From an uncultured Candidatus Melainabacteria bacterium (GTDB taxonomy: Bacteria > Cyanobacteriota > Vampirovibrionia > Gastranaerophilales > Gastranaerophilaceae), in contig CAKUXO010000003.1 of assembly GCA_934700385.1 (NCBI GenBank), positions 34,968 through 98,967 of the forward strand: a DNA stretch of 64,000 nt, given 5' to 3'. This document shows, piece by piece, positions 9,659 to 17,417 of the stretch. Under the pieces are notes generated by a model. That model was not told where the DNA came from and did no database searches. It was given only the letters and a program-made list of their open reading frames with translations. Within the stretch, counting starts at the first letter, position 1, and each line of letters begins with the position of its first letter. Both the position numbers and the translations under genes were made by a program.

Positions 9659-10063
9659 ATGACATTAGCAAAAGCATTTGTTACAGGTTCAGTTGTTAAA
9701 CCACCTGAAAAACGTTTTACTCAAAACGATATGGCAATTGCCGGTTTTACAGTTTCAATTGATAATTCTCAAGATACTCTTTTAAGAGTTGTGTCTTTTG
9801 GTCAATTGGCTGAAACTATTGCTGCAACAATTAATCAAGGTGATAGCGTTGCAGTTGAAGGTAAGTTGCAAGTTAATTCTTATAAACTTCCAAACGGAAA
9901 AGATAAAAGAGTTTATGAGATAAATGCTAGTGCAGTTGAAAAAATCGGTGTTTCATCTGGGGCTGTTTCAACTCCAAATGCTGGTCAAAATGAAAACATT
10001 GTTTCATTTAATCAAGATGAAATTGCTCAAGATTTAATTGATGAAGATGAAATTCCATTTTAA
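9659..10063 (+). CDS. ssb: Single-stranded DNA-binding protein
   Basis: This 134-residue SSB has an N-terminal OB fold (NDMAIAGFTVSIDN through KLQVNSYKLPNGK) and a short linker. It ends in the acidic tip DEDEIPF, which recruits replication and repair partners. It is somewhat short, because the linker is brief. The ATG at 9659 directly follows the rpsF stop codon with no spacer, so translation is coupled to rpsF. Confidence 0.96.
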   Translation: MTLAKAFVTGSVVKPPEKRFTQNDMAIAGFTVSIDNSQDTLLRVVSFGQLAETIAATINQGDSVAVEGKLQVNSYKLPNGKDKRVYEINASAVEKIGVSSGAVSTPNAGQNENIVSFNQDEIAQDLIDEDEIPF

Positions 10064-10120
10064 AAAATAATTACAATATATGTTAGGTCGAATATAAACT
10101 AGAAAAGGAAATTTATAAAA

Positions 10121-10354
10121 ATGGCTAAAGATTTAAAAGATGCTAAAAAAAAGAAAAACTGCATATTTTGTAATGATAAAATCGAATGTTTAGATTATAA
10201 AGATGTGTCTAAATTAAAAAGATTTTTATCAGAAGCAGGTAAAATTCTTCCAAGAAGAATTACTGGTACTTGCGCAAAACACCAAAGAATGTTATCAAAT
10301 GCAGTTAAAAAAGCTCGTGAAGCTGGTTTAATGGCATACGTTTTTGAAAACTAA
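10121..10354 (+). CDS. rpsR: 30S ribosomal protein S18
   Basis: S18 (77 residues) pairs with S6 on the 30S platform. It shows the conserved LDYKDVSKLKRFL and LPRRITGTCAKHQR segments. The N-terminus keeps a C-x2-C pair plus further cysteines (CIFCNDKIEC and GTC), the zinc-binding form of S18. It lies 57 bases after ssb with AAAAGGA upstream, and the strong terminator at 10374 follows. Confidence 0.97.
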   Translation: MAKDLKDAKKKKNCIFCNDKIECLDYKDVSKLKRFLSEAGKILPRRITGTCAKHQRMLSNAVKKAREAGLMAYVFEN

Positions 10355-10373
10355 TTAATGGAGTTTTAAAGTT

Positions 10374-10410
10374 AAAAGTGGTGATATTACATAATATCAC
10401 CACTTTTTTG
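10374..10410. terminator. Bidirectional terminator between rpsR and etfA
   Basis: AAAAGTGGTGATATTA (10374-10389) is perfectly complementary to 10392-10407, with only CA between. T6 follows on the plus strand and A4 lies on the other side, giving U-tracts in both directions. It separates two convergent operons. Confidence 0.92.
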
Positions 10411-10424
10411 CATATATATTTAAC

Positions 10425-11450
10425 TTAAACCATTGTTAAAAGTTCATCAATTAATGCTTTTGCGTCTTTAACTATTTTATAATCGCTATATTTAAAAATT
10501 TCAGCGTTTTCATCAGTGTTAACTGCAACAATGGTTTTAGAATTTTTCATCCCCATAATATGTTGAATAGCGCCTGAAATTCCAAAAGCAATATATAATT
10601 CAGGGGTAACGGTTTGCCCTGTTTGCCCAATTTGAATTTTATGGGGTTCGAGCCCAAGGTCAACAATTTTTCTTGAAACTGCAAAACTTGCATTTGTTAA
10701 CTTTGCTAATCTTTTTAATTTTTCAAAATATTGTGTGTCTTTACCTTGATAAAGCCCCATGCCTGCGGCAAAAATGATTTTTGCGTCTTTTAAATTTTCA
10801 CTTTCATCATTAGATGAATTAGATAAAACGCTTTGAATAACTCTAAATCTTGTTTCTTGATATGAATTTGGTTTAAATTCTTCAAAGTTATTTTTTTCTT
10901 TATTATAGATAAATTCAGCCTTAAATGTCATCGGGCGAATTGTTGCACACTGTGGATTTTTTTTAGAAATAATTGAAGCCATTAACTCTGCCCCAAAAGT
11001 TGGTCTTGTGGCAATTAGTTTTAATTCATTATTTTTAATTGTAAAATCAAGGTCTGTGCAATCTGCAACAAGCCCTGTGTTTAAAAGGGTTGTAATTCTT
11101 GGCGCTAAGGTTCTTCCTTTTTGAGTTGCGCTAAAAAGAAGAAATTTTGAAGGGTTTTGATTAAAATATTCTAAAAAAGATTTTGAATATGTCGTTTGGC
11201 AAAAATCTTCAAGCGTTTCATCTTTTATTAAAACAATTTTATCTGCCCCAGAGCTATAAAGTTTTTCTTTTTCTTTATCATCTAAATTTAGCCCAAAACA
11301 AATTGCTTCAACTATCATTTCTGAAGCAAAACCTAAAATTTCATCTGCTTTTTGAATAAGTCTTTTAGCTTTTGAAATTAATTCAAAAGAAACATTTTCT
11401 AAAAGATTTGTTTTTTCATTTTTCTCACAGATAATTGTTATTTTTTCCAT
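10425..11450 (-). CDS. etfA: Electron transfer flavoprotein alpha subunit
   Basis: EtfA (341 residues) binds FAD and passes electrons between acyl-CoA dehydrogenase-type enzymes and a quinone or ferredoxin partner. The C-terminal FAD-binding domain is clear: SRKIVDLGLEPH, IQIGQTGQTV and ELYIAFGISGAIQH, then a NTDENAEIF segment. The N-terminal domain is more diverged and Lys-rich. It begins two bases after etfB, so the two are one unit. No dehydrogenase partner is in the window, so the electron donor cannot be named. Confidence 0.93.
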   Translation of the reverse strand: MEKITIICEKNEKTNLLENVSFELISKAKRLIQKADEILGFASEMIVEAICFGLNLDDKEKEKLYSSGADKIVLIKDETLEDFCQTTYSKSFLEYFNQNPSKFLLFSATQKGRTLAPRITTLLNTGLVADCTDLDFTIKNNELKLIATRPTFGAELMASIISKKNPQCATIRPMTFKAEFIYNKEKNNFEEFKPNSYQETRFRVIQSVLSNSSNDESENLKDAKIIFAAGMGLYQGKDTQYFEKLKRLAKLTNASFAVSRKIVDLGLEPHKIQIGQTGQTVTPELYIAFGISGAIQHIMGMKNSKTIVAVNTDENAEIFKYSDYKIVKDAKALIDELLTMV

Positions 11451-11452
11451 TT

Positions 11453-12226
11453 TTATTGTGCCTTTTTGACTAAATTTAAAATTTCACTTGCTTCATTTTC
11501 AAGAATTGTTTTTGTTTCTTTTTGAATTGTTGGGCGAAACGCTTTAAAAACAGTTGTTGGTGAACCTAAAATTCCCACTTCTTCTTTTGTAAAACCTAAA
11601 TCTTCCATATTATAAGTTTCAATTTGGGTATCTTGCGCTCTGATGTAATCATCAATTTTAGGTGTATAAACCTCAGGGCATTCTTTTTTAATTGCTAAAA
11701 GGCAAGGGGTTTTAACTTCAATCATTTCTGTTTTAAAGTCAGATTTTTTTGAAACAATTGCCATATTTTTATCGGCATTATAAATTTCTTCAACATTAAT
11801 AACATCAATAATATCAAGCTCTTGCGCTAGGCTAACGGGAACTTGTGCAGTGTCACCATCTTGCGCCATTTGACCTGTTAAAATTAAATCAAAATCACTT
11901 AAATATTTTCTTATTCCTTGGGCTAAAATTTTTGCCGTAATTAAGGTATCTGATGCGCTGAAAAATTTATCTGATAATAAAATCGCTCTTGTAGCGCCTT
12001 TTGCAAGGGCATAATTTAAAATTTCTTTTGCCTGATTAGGCCCCATTGAAATAACAGTCAGGGTTGCTTGTTTAAAGTTGTTTTTAATTTTAATCGCATA
12101 ATCAAGCGCCCATTGATCATATAAATTCAACTTAGAAAGCATTTGAGTTCTATCTAAATTGTTTTCTTTTGTCCATTTTATATCATCTACATCAGGAACT
12201 TGTTTTATGCAAACAACTATGTTCAT
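11453..12226 (-). CDS. etfB: Electron transfer flavoprotein beta subunit
   Basis: EtfB (257 residues) is the partner of EtfA. The N-terminus MNIVVCIKQVPD is the family signature. The AMP- or FAD-binding region shows LTGQMAQDGDTAQVP, and LSKLNLYDQWALDYA is also typical. It starts three bases after the SIS-domain gene and two bases before etfA, so all three look co-transcribed from about 13290 leftward. Confidence 0.94.
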   Translation of the reverse strand: MNIVVCIKQVPDVDDIKWTKENNLDRTQMLSKLNLYDQWALDYAIKIKNNFKQATLTVISMGPNQAKEILNYALAKGATRAILLSDKFFSASDTLITAKILAQGIRKYLSDFDLILTGQMAQDGDTAQVPVSLAQELDIIDVINVEEIYNADKNMAIVSKKSDFKTEMIEVKTPCLLAIKKECPEVYTPKIDDYIRAQDTQIETYNMEDLGFTKEEVGILGSPTTVFKAFRPTIQKETKTILENEASEILNLVKKAQ

Positions 12227-12229
12227 TTT

Positions 12230-13279
12230 TTATTCCTTATTTTCTACAACTTTATTTAGCCCTTTTGGCTTATCAACGTTTCTTTTTAATCTAAGTGCTG
12301 TTTTAAGAGCGATTAATTGGCTTATTATTATCATTGAAATAATTGAAGCGATTTTTGTTGAACATTGTGGAAATTTAACTAAAACATCGCAATCATAATC
12401 TTCATAAACATCTGAAACAACGATTGATTTTGTTTTATATGTTCCTTTAATTTTTTTAAGAATTTGTAGTTCTTCTTTTTTACAATCTTTTGTTATGAAA
12501 GTTAAAAAAGTGTTTGCTTTATTTAATACCGCACAATGACCATGCATAAATTCGCCCATAGGATATGAACTTGTGTTGATAAAACAAGTTTCTTTAATTT
12601 TAAGAGCAGCTTCTTTAGATAACGGGTAATGATAATTAAAACCGATTATTGAAAGAGATTTTTGTTTTGAAATTAATTTTGTTGCAAAATCTAGATTTTC
12701 AGTTTTAGATAATGTGTTTTCAATTTCTTTAGAAATAAGTCGAACATCTTTAGTTTCATTTGAAATATCAATATGTTTATTTTGCGCAATTTTAAGAGCA
12801 ATCATCCATAAGCTAACAACGCTTAAGCTAAAAGTTTTTGTTGCAGCGATAGCATGCTCTAGTCCTGCTTTTATATTAAATTTATAATCTCCAAGCTCAT
12901 GCATTGGTGAGTTTTCATTGTTTGTTATAACAAAAGTTTTAGCGCCTGAATTTTTAACTTTTTTAAGTGCTTCAAGGGTGTCTGTGCTTTTTCCTGATTG
13001 ACTTATAAAAATAAAAAGGGTATCTTTTTCAAAATTTTGAAAAGTACCGTTTGCAACTTCGCTTGCAAAATCAACGCTTGTTGGGGTTTTTGATATGTTT
13101 TCAAAAAAATATTTTCCAAAAAATCCAGCGTTATAAGATGACCCAGAAGCAACAATATTAATTCTTTTAATATCAATCGGGATATTAATTAAAACGCAAT
13201 AGTTTTTAATGTATTCATTTATTAAATTCTCAATCAAAATTCCTTGAGAATTAATTTCTAACTCCATCATGTAATTCAT
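12230..13279 (-). CDS. SIS-domain sugar isomerase/deaminase related to the GlmS isomerase half
   Basis: This 349-residue protein has two SIS domains. The first shows ASGSSYNAGFFGKY and FISQSGKSTDT; the second shows ALKIKETCFI and YPMGEFMHGHCAVL. It matches the isomerase half of glucosamine-6-phosphate synthase and lacks the glutaminase domain. Such stand-alone forms act as amino-sugar deaminases or isomerases; the substrate here is unknown. I start at the ATG at 13279 because a minus-strand TATAAT at 13291-13286 lies six bases upstream. A longer reading from 13330 would begin upstream of that box. It heads the etfB-etfA operon, an odd pairing. Confidence 0.8.
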   Translation of the reverse strand: MNYMMELEINSQGILIENLINEYIKNYCVLINIPIDIKRINIVASGSSYNAGFFGKYFFENISKTPTSVDFASEVANGTFQNFEKDTLFIFISQSGKSTDTLEALKKVKNSGAKTFVITNNENSPMHELGDYKFNIKAGLEHAIAATKTFSLSVVSLWMIALKIAQNKHIDISNETKDVRLISKEIENTLSKTENLDFATKLISKQKSLSIIGFNYHYPLSKEAALKIKETCFINTSSYPMGEFMHGHCAVLNKANTFLTFITKDCKKEELQILKKIKGTYKTKSIVVSDVYEDYDCDVLVKFPQCSTKIASIISMIIISQLIALKTALRLKRNVDKPKGLNKVVENKE

Positions 13280-13285
13280 ATTTAT

Positions 13286-13293
13286 ATTATAAT
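13286..13293. promoter_or_regulatory. Overlapping divergent -10 boxes for hemW and the SIS gene
   Basis: TATAAT reads on the plus strand at 13288-13293 and on the minus strand at 13291-13286, sharing four base pairs. Each ends exactly six bases before an ATG (13300 plus, 13279 minus). Both genes therefore seem to be transcribed from their start codons, and the two polymerase sites must exclude each other. Confidence 0.55.
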
Positions 13294-13299
13294 TGAAAA

Positions 13300-14391
13300 A
13301 TGGCAAATTGTGTCTATATACATATTCCATTTTGTGTAAAAAAATGTAATTATTGTGCGTTTTGTTCTTTTAGTCTTTTAAAAAAGAAAGATGACTACAT
13401 TAATGCGCTTTTAGATGAAATTGAATTTTTTTATAAAAATGAACCCCTCAAAACAATTTATTTTGGGGGTGGAACCCCGTCTTTATTAGATATCGTTGAC
13501 TTTAGAAAAATTTTATCTAAATTAAACTATAATTCAAAAACTCAAATTACCCTTGAAATGAACCCAACAAGTGTTACAAAAGAAAAACTGCTTGGGATTA
13601 AAAATTTAAAAATAGATAGATTAAGCCTCGGGGTTCAAAGTTTCGATGATGAAATTTTGAAAATAATAGGAAGAACCCATAAAAAAGAAGATATTTTTAA
13701 TTCTATTGATTTAATTAAAAAAATGGGTTTTAAAAATTTAAGCATTGATTTAATGTATGGCTTACCTTCTCAAACTTTAAAAAACTGGGAAGAAACCCTT
13801 GAAACCGCACTAAAACTTAATATTGAACACATTTCATTATATGGTTTAAAAATTGAAGAAGGAACATATTTTTATCATAATCCCCCTAAAAATTTGGCTA
13901 ATGATGAGCTTCAAGCAAGAATGTATGAACTTGCAATTGAAAAATTAAAAAATGATTTTATCCACTATGAATTTTCTAATTTTGCAAAAAATGAAAGCTA
14001 TTTTTCAAAACACAACCTTGCATATTGGAATAGATATGAATACTATGGCTTTGGGCTAAGTGCCAGTGGGTTTATAGATAAAAAGCGCTATACAAATACT
14101 TTTAATTTTAGTGAATATTTAAAAAATCCCAAAAAAGAAAAAGATTTTGAAATTTTATCACCTCAAAATGAAATCGAAGAAGAAATTTTCCTTGGTTTAA
14201 GATTAATTTCAGGAATTAATTTAGAAAAAATTAACGAAAAATATAATATAGATACCTATAAAATGTTTAAAAAAGAATTTGATGAACATATTAAAAATGG
14301 GTTTTTGAAAAAAGAAAAAAATATTATATCTTTAACCCAAAAAGGGATTTTGGTTTCAAATGAAATTCTTTGTGATTTTATTAAAGTTTAG
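13300..14391 (+). CDS. hemW: Radical SAM protein HemW (coproporphyrinogen oxidase-like, heme chaperone family)
   Basis: This 363-residue protein has the HemW N-terminus YIHIPFCVKKCNYCAF, holding the C-x3-C-x2-C iron-sulfur ligands. The YFGGGTPSLL, RLSLGVQSFDD and SIDLMYGLPSQT segments follow. HemW proteins resemble the oxygen-independent coproporphyrinogen oxidase HemN but mainly act as heme-binding proteins. The C-terminal HemN domain is present (LGLRLISGINLEKI). The start has no Shine-Dalgarno sequence and lies six bases after a TATAAT. No other heme genes are nearby, so the exact role is inferred. Confidence 0.9.
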   Translation: MANCVYIHIPFCVKKCNYCAFCSFSLLKKKDDYINALLDEIEFFYKNEPLKTIYFGGGTPSLLDIVDFRKILSKLNYNSKTQITLEMNPTSVTKEKLLGIKNLKIDRLSLGVQSFDDEILKIIGRTHKKEDIFNSIDLIKKMGFKNLSIDLMYGLPSQTLKNWEETLETALKLNIEHISLYGLKIEEGTYFYHNPPKNLANDELQARMYELAIEKLKNDFIHYEFSNFAKNESYFSKHNLAYWNRYEYYGFGLSASGFIDKKRYTNTFNFSEYLKNPKKEKDFEILSPQNEIEEEIFLGLRLISGINLEKINEKYNIDTYKMFKKEFDEHIKNGFLKKEKNIISLTQKGILVSNEILCDFIKV

Positions 14392-14436
14392 TAACAAAAT
14401 TGCTTTTTAATTTAATTAAGGGGTAAAATTTAGAGT

Positions 14437-14805
14437 ATGGACGGAAATTTAAGCGAAAAAAATTCTTATTCATATAAAAGATGGTATGACAAAAAGCCTT
14501 ATGCGGACACTGTTTTAAAGATTTTAAAGAAACTATCTTTGCAATCACATTATGATATAGCAAGAGAAGTTTTAAAAATAATTGAAACAATTAAAACAAA
14601 TTCAAGAGAGCTCGGTGAAACTCCTGTTAGCCTTGGCACTCAAAGGGTTTTTGGGCTTTTTTCTCAAAACTATAAAAGAAGATGGTATGATAACAATCTT
14701 CCAATTAATCGCATTTTTAAAAGTGCATCTAGCTTGCAAGATGATGATTTTCAAAATATAATGCAAGGTATGTTCACAAGTTTAGAGGGCGAAAATGACC
14801 AATAA
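14437..14805 (+). CDS. Conserved-looking hypothetical protein with duplicated YKRxWYD motif
   Basis: I do not recognise this 122-residue soluble protein. It contains two related segments: SYKRWYDKKP near residue 13 and NYKRRWYDNNLP near residue 78. Each is followed by a helical stretch, suggesting an internal duplication. It is probably mostly helical and has no signal peptide. TAAAAT at 14424-14429 lies seven bases before the ATG. AAGGGG is also upstream, but too far for a normal ribosome site. It overlaps the next small gene by 11 bases and is followed by dxr. Confidence 0.65.
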   Translation: MDGNLSEKNSYSYKRWYDKKPYADTVLKILKKLSLQSHYDIAREVLKIIETIKTNSRELGETPVSLGTQRVFGLFSQNYKRRWYDNNLPINRIFKSASSLQDDDFQNIMQGMFTSLEGENDQ

Positions 14806-15112
14806 TCAAAACGATATAATTTTAGATATGCAAGCTGTTATTAATCAAATGAAAATTGATGATATTGAAGAAAATCCATCAAGCGAATTTGAAATGTTTG
14901 ATTGTAGTTGTTGCGCTCAAACAAAGCCTTTAGCCGGTTCAATTCAATATTCTAAATATCGTTTATGCAACGACTGTGTTTTATTATATGAAGTTGCGCT
15001 TAAATTAAATAAAGTTAAAAATATTGATGAATTTATGGAAAAAACTGAAGACAAAAGGCTTTCAAATATTTGTGAATTTATTAAAAATGAAAAGTTAAAA
15101 GAAAACAATTAA
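14795..15112 (+). CDS. Small hypothetical protein with putative zinc-binding cysteines
   Basis: This 105-residue protein of unknown function carries DCSCCAQTKPL and, about twenty residues later, LCNDCV. That gives a C-x-C-C ... C-x2-C set able to bind one zinc. The rest is acidic and helical. Its start overlaps the previous gene by 11 bases, and dxr starts two bases after its stop. All three genes are likely one transcript. The cysteines are seen; zinc binding is inferred. Confidence 0.65.
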   Translation: MTNNQNDIILDMQAVINQMKIDDIEENPSSEFEMFDCSCCAQTKPLAGSIQYSKYRLCNDCVLLYEVALKLNKVKNIDEFMEKTEDKRLSNICEFIKNEKLKENN

Positions 15113-15114
15113 TA

Positions 15115-16245
15115 ATGAAAAATATAATTTTACTTGGTTCAACAGGTTCAATCGGCACTCAAACTCTTGAAGTTGTTGAAAAATTAAAAAATCAGTTTAA
15201 AATTTTAGCTCTTAGCTGCGGAAAAAATATCAAACTTTTAAAAGAGCAAATTGAAAAATTTAGCCCTGAAATTGTTTGTGTTCAAGATGAAAAAGACGCC
15301 CTTGAACTTAGAAAAGAATACCCTAATTTAACAGTTTATTTTGGTGCAGAGGGGCTTTTTGAACTTGCAAAAAATCCAAAATGCGATATTTTTGTTGTGG
15401 CTACAAATGGCGTTGTTTCTGTTAGAGCTACTCTTGAAGCTATTAAAAATAAAAAAACAATAGCTTTAGCTAATAAAGAAACCCTTGTTATGGCGGGGGA
15501 TGTTGTTATTAATGAAGCTAAGAAAAATAATGTTCAAATTTTGCCTATTGATTCAGAACATTCTGCAATTTTACAATGTCTTCAAAAATTTGAAGATAAT
15601 TTTTCTAAAAGGCTTTGGATAACTGCTTCGGGCGGTCCATTTTTAAATAATACAAGAGAAGAAATGAAATCTTTTAGCGCAAAAGAAGCACTTAATCACC
15701 CTAGGTGGGCGATGGGTAAAAAAATCACTGTTGATTGTTCAACCTTGATGAATAAAGGTTTAGAGGTGATTGAAGCACATCATCTTTTTGATTATGATTA
15801 TGAAAATATAAAAGTTGTAATTCATCCTCAAAGCATTGTTCATTCTATGGTTGAATTTGTGGATGGTTCTTTTTTAGCGCAAATGGGTTTAGCTTCAATG
15901 CACATACCAATTCAATATGCGCTTTCTTATCCTAAAAGATTAGAGGGGATTAAGACAGATAGCTTTAATATTTTTAATCGAAATTTAGAATTTTTAGAAC
16001 CCGATTATCAAAAATTTCCTCTTTTAAAACTAGCAATTGATTGTGGTAAAACAGGTGGAATTATGCCTGCTGTAATGAATGCAGCAAATGAAGTTGCGGT
16101 TTATAAATTTTTAAATAATGAGATTAATTTTTTAGATATTGAAAAAATTGTTTTTGAAGCAGTTGAAAAAACTTCAAACATAATTAACCCATCTTTAGAT
16201 GAAATTTTTGAAATTGATAAAAAAATCAGGCTAGATTTTGCTTAA
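15115..16245 (+). CDS. dxr: 1-deoxy-D-xylulose-5-phosphate reductoisomerase
   Basis: Dxr makes 2-C-methyl-D-erythritol 4-phosphate, the committed step of the MEP isoprenoid pathway. The 376-residue length fits. The NADPH site is LLGSTGSIGTQTLEVV. The metal and substrate region shows ILPIDSEHSAI, ITASGGPFLN and the NKGLEVIEAHHLF segment, then HPQSIVHSMVEF. It starts two bases after the preceding stop and relies on coupled translation. The 3' end overlaps the convergent TIGR02757 gene by 15 bases. The prenyl synthase at 57020 uses the pathway's products. Confidence 0.97.
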   Translation: MKNIILLGSTGSIGTQTLEVVEKLKNQFKILALSCGKNIKLLKEQIEKFSPEIVCVQDEKDALELRKEYPNLTVYFGAEGLFELAKNPKCDIFVVATNGVVSVRATLEAIKNKKTIALANKETLVMAGDVVINEAKKNNVQILPIDSEHSAILQCLQKFEDNFSKRLWITASGGPFLNNTREEMKSFSAKEALNHPRWAMGKKITVDCSTLMNKGLEVIEAHHLFDYDYENIKVVIHPQSIVHSMVEFVDGSFLAQMGLASMHIPIQYALSYPKRLEGIKTDSFNIFNRNLEFLEPDYQKFPLLKLAIDCGKTGGIMPAVMNAANEVAVYKFLNNEINFLDIEKIVFEAVEKTSNIINPSLDEIFEIDKKIRLDFA

Positions 16246-16977
16246 AAAATTTGGATTTTGTCTTTCAATTCCTAAGCCAAAGAGCGCAAAGTCATATTTC
16301 ATCGGGTCTTTTTCATCAAAAGATTTTAATTTTTCAGTTAGTTCAATTACTGCTCTAAAATCATTTTGTTTTCTTTTTAATAGATTAAATTCTCTTGAAA
16401 TCGCTGCAACGTGTGTATCAAGAGGGATTAAAAGTTCATCTTTTTTGATATTTTTCCATATTCCAAGGTCAACTTCACCATTTCTTACCATCCACCTTAA
16501 AAACATATTTATTCTTTTTAGAGCAGATTTATTTTTTGGATGAGCGAATAAAAAGCAAAAACCTTTATTATTAGCGCAAGTTGAATTTTTATAAAAATAA
16601 TCAATTGCTCTTAAAAATCTGTTTTCTTTTTCATAAAATAGTTCTTCTAAAGATGATTTATCTAAAATATAGAGCTTATTTAAAAGGCGCAAAAGTTCGA
16701 TTAAATCGGGCGCTTTAATAAATCTATAAACAAAATCATCTAAATTATTTTTCTTGTAGTTTTCAATTAATTCAAAAGGCGAATTAAATAAAGAAAAAAT
16801 ATATTCAAGTTTTTTAATGAACACTTCTCTTTTTCCAAAAGCAAAAAGAGAAGATATAAAAGCGCTTATTTCAACATCTTCTTTTGTTTTATATCTATGT
16901 GGAAATTTTATCGGGTCTGATAAAATAAAATTTTTGGTTTCATATTTTTTAACTAAATTATCAAGTAATTCTTTCAT
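16231..16977 (-). CDS. TIGR02757 (DUF2400) family protein
   Basis: This 248-residue protein matches a widespread uncharacterised family. Signatures are LSDPIKFPHRYKT near the N-terminus, DVEISAFISSLFAFGKRE, and IPLDTHVAAISREF, then PMKYDFALFGLGI near the end. Parts recall helix-hairpin-helix DNA glycosylases, but no catalytic role is proven. It follows tadA by two bases and overlaps the end of dxr by 15 bases on the opposite strand. Confidence 0.85.
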   Translation of the reverse strand: MKELLDNLVKKYETKNFILSDPIKFPHRYKTKEDVEISAFISSLFAFGKREVFIKKLEYIFSLFNSPFELIENYKKNNLDDFVYRFIKAPDLIELLRLLNKLYILDKSSLEELFYEKENRFLRAIDYFYKNSTCANNKGFCFLFAHPKNKSALKRINMFLRWMVRNGEVDLGIWKNIKKDELLIPLDTHVAAISREFNLLKRKQNDFRAVIELTEKLKSFDEKDPMKYDFALFGLGIERQNPNFLSKI

Positions 16978-16979
16978 TT

Positions 16980-17417
16980 TTACCTTATTGAACTAAAATA
17001 TTCCTTTAAAATTTTATCACATTCTTCTTGATAAATTCCTCCAAAAATTTTTATTTTAGAATTGGCTAGTTTTGGAAGTTTTAAAACGCTTTCAATTGCA
17101 CCATATTTTAAATCATAAGAACCAAAATAAAGAGTTTTTATTCTTGAATTTAAAATCGCCCAAGCACACATTGGGCAAGGCTCTAAGGTCACAAACATCT
17201 CGCAGTCATCTAATCTCCAACTATTTAATTTTTTATTAGCTTTTTGAATTGCTAAAATTTCTGCGTGGGCTGTGGTTTGATTTTCTTTTTCTTTTTCATT
17301 AACTTCAAGAGAAATAATTTCATTATCTTTTACAATTATCGCTGCAACAGGGATATCGAGATTTGTATTTTTTGCTTTAGCTATTGTGATATCAAAAAAT
17401 TTATTTAACATAGTCAT
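16980..17417 (-). CDS. tadA: tRNA adenosine(34) deaminase
   Basis: TadA converts the wobble A of tRNA-Arg(ACG) to inosine. The 145-residue protein has the deaminase zinc site: His51 and catalytic Glu53 in TTAHAEILAI, and Cys81 and Cys84 in LEPCPMCAWAI. The proline-cysteine signature and YGAIES tail fit TadA rather than a cytidine deaminase. The first ATG lies inside the histidine kinase gene, a 17-base overlap. The next Met, two residues on, is also possible. Confidence 0.9.
   Translation of the reverse strand: MTMLNKFFDITIAKAKNTNLDIPVAAIIVKDNEIISLEVNEKEKENQTTAHAEILAIQKANKKLNSWRLDDCEMFVTLEPCPMCAWAILNSRIKTLYFGSYDLKYGAIESVLKLPKLANSKIKIFGGIYQEECDKILKEYFSSIR

Noticed and set aside
16238..16543. 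Open frame of 101 codons on the plus strand after dxr
   Set aside because: It lies wholly antisense to the TIGR02757 gene, which has clear family motifs.
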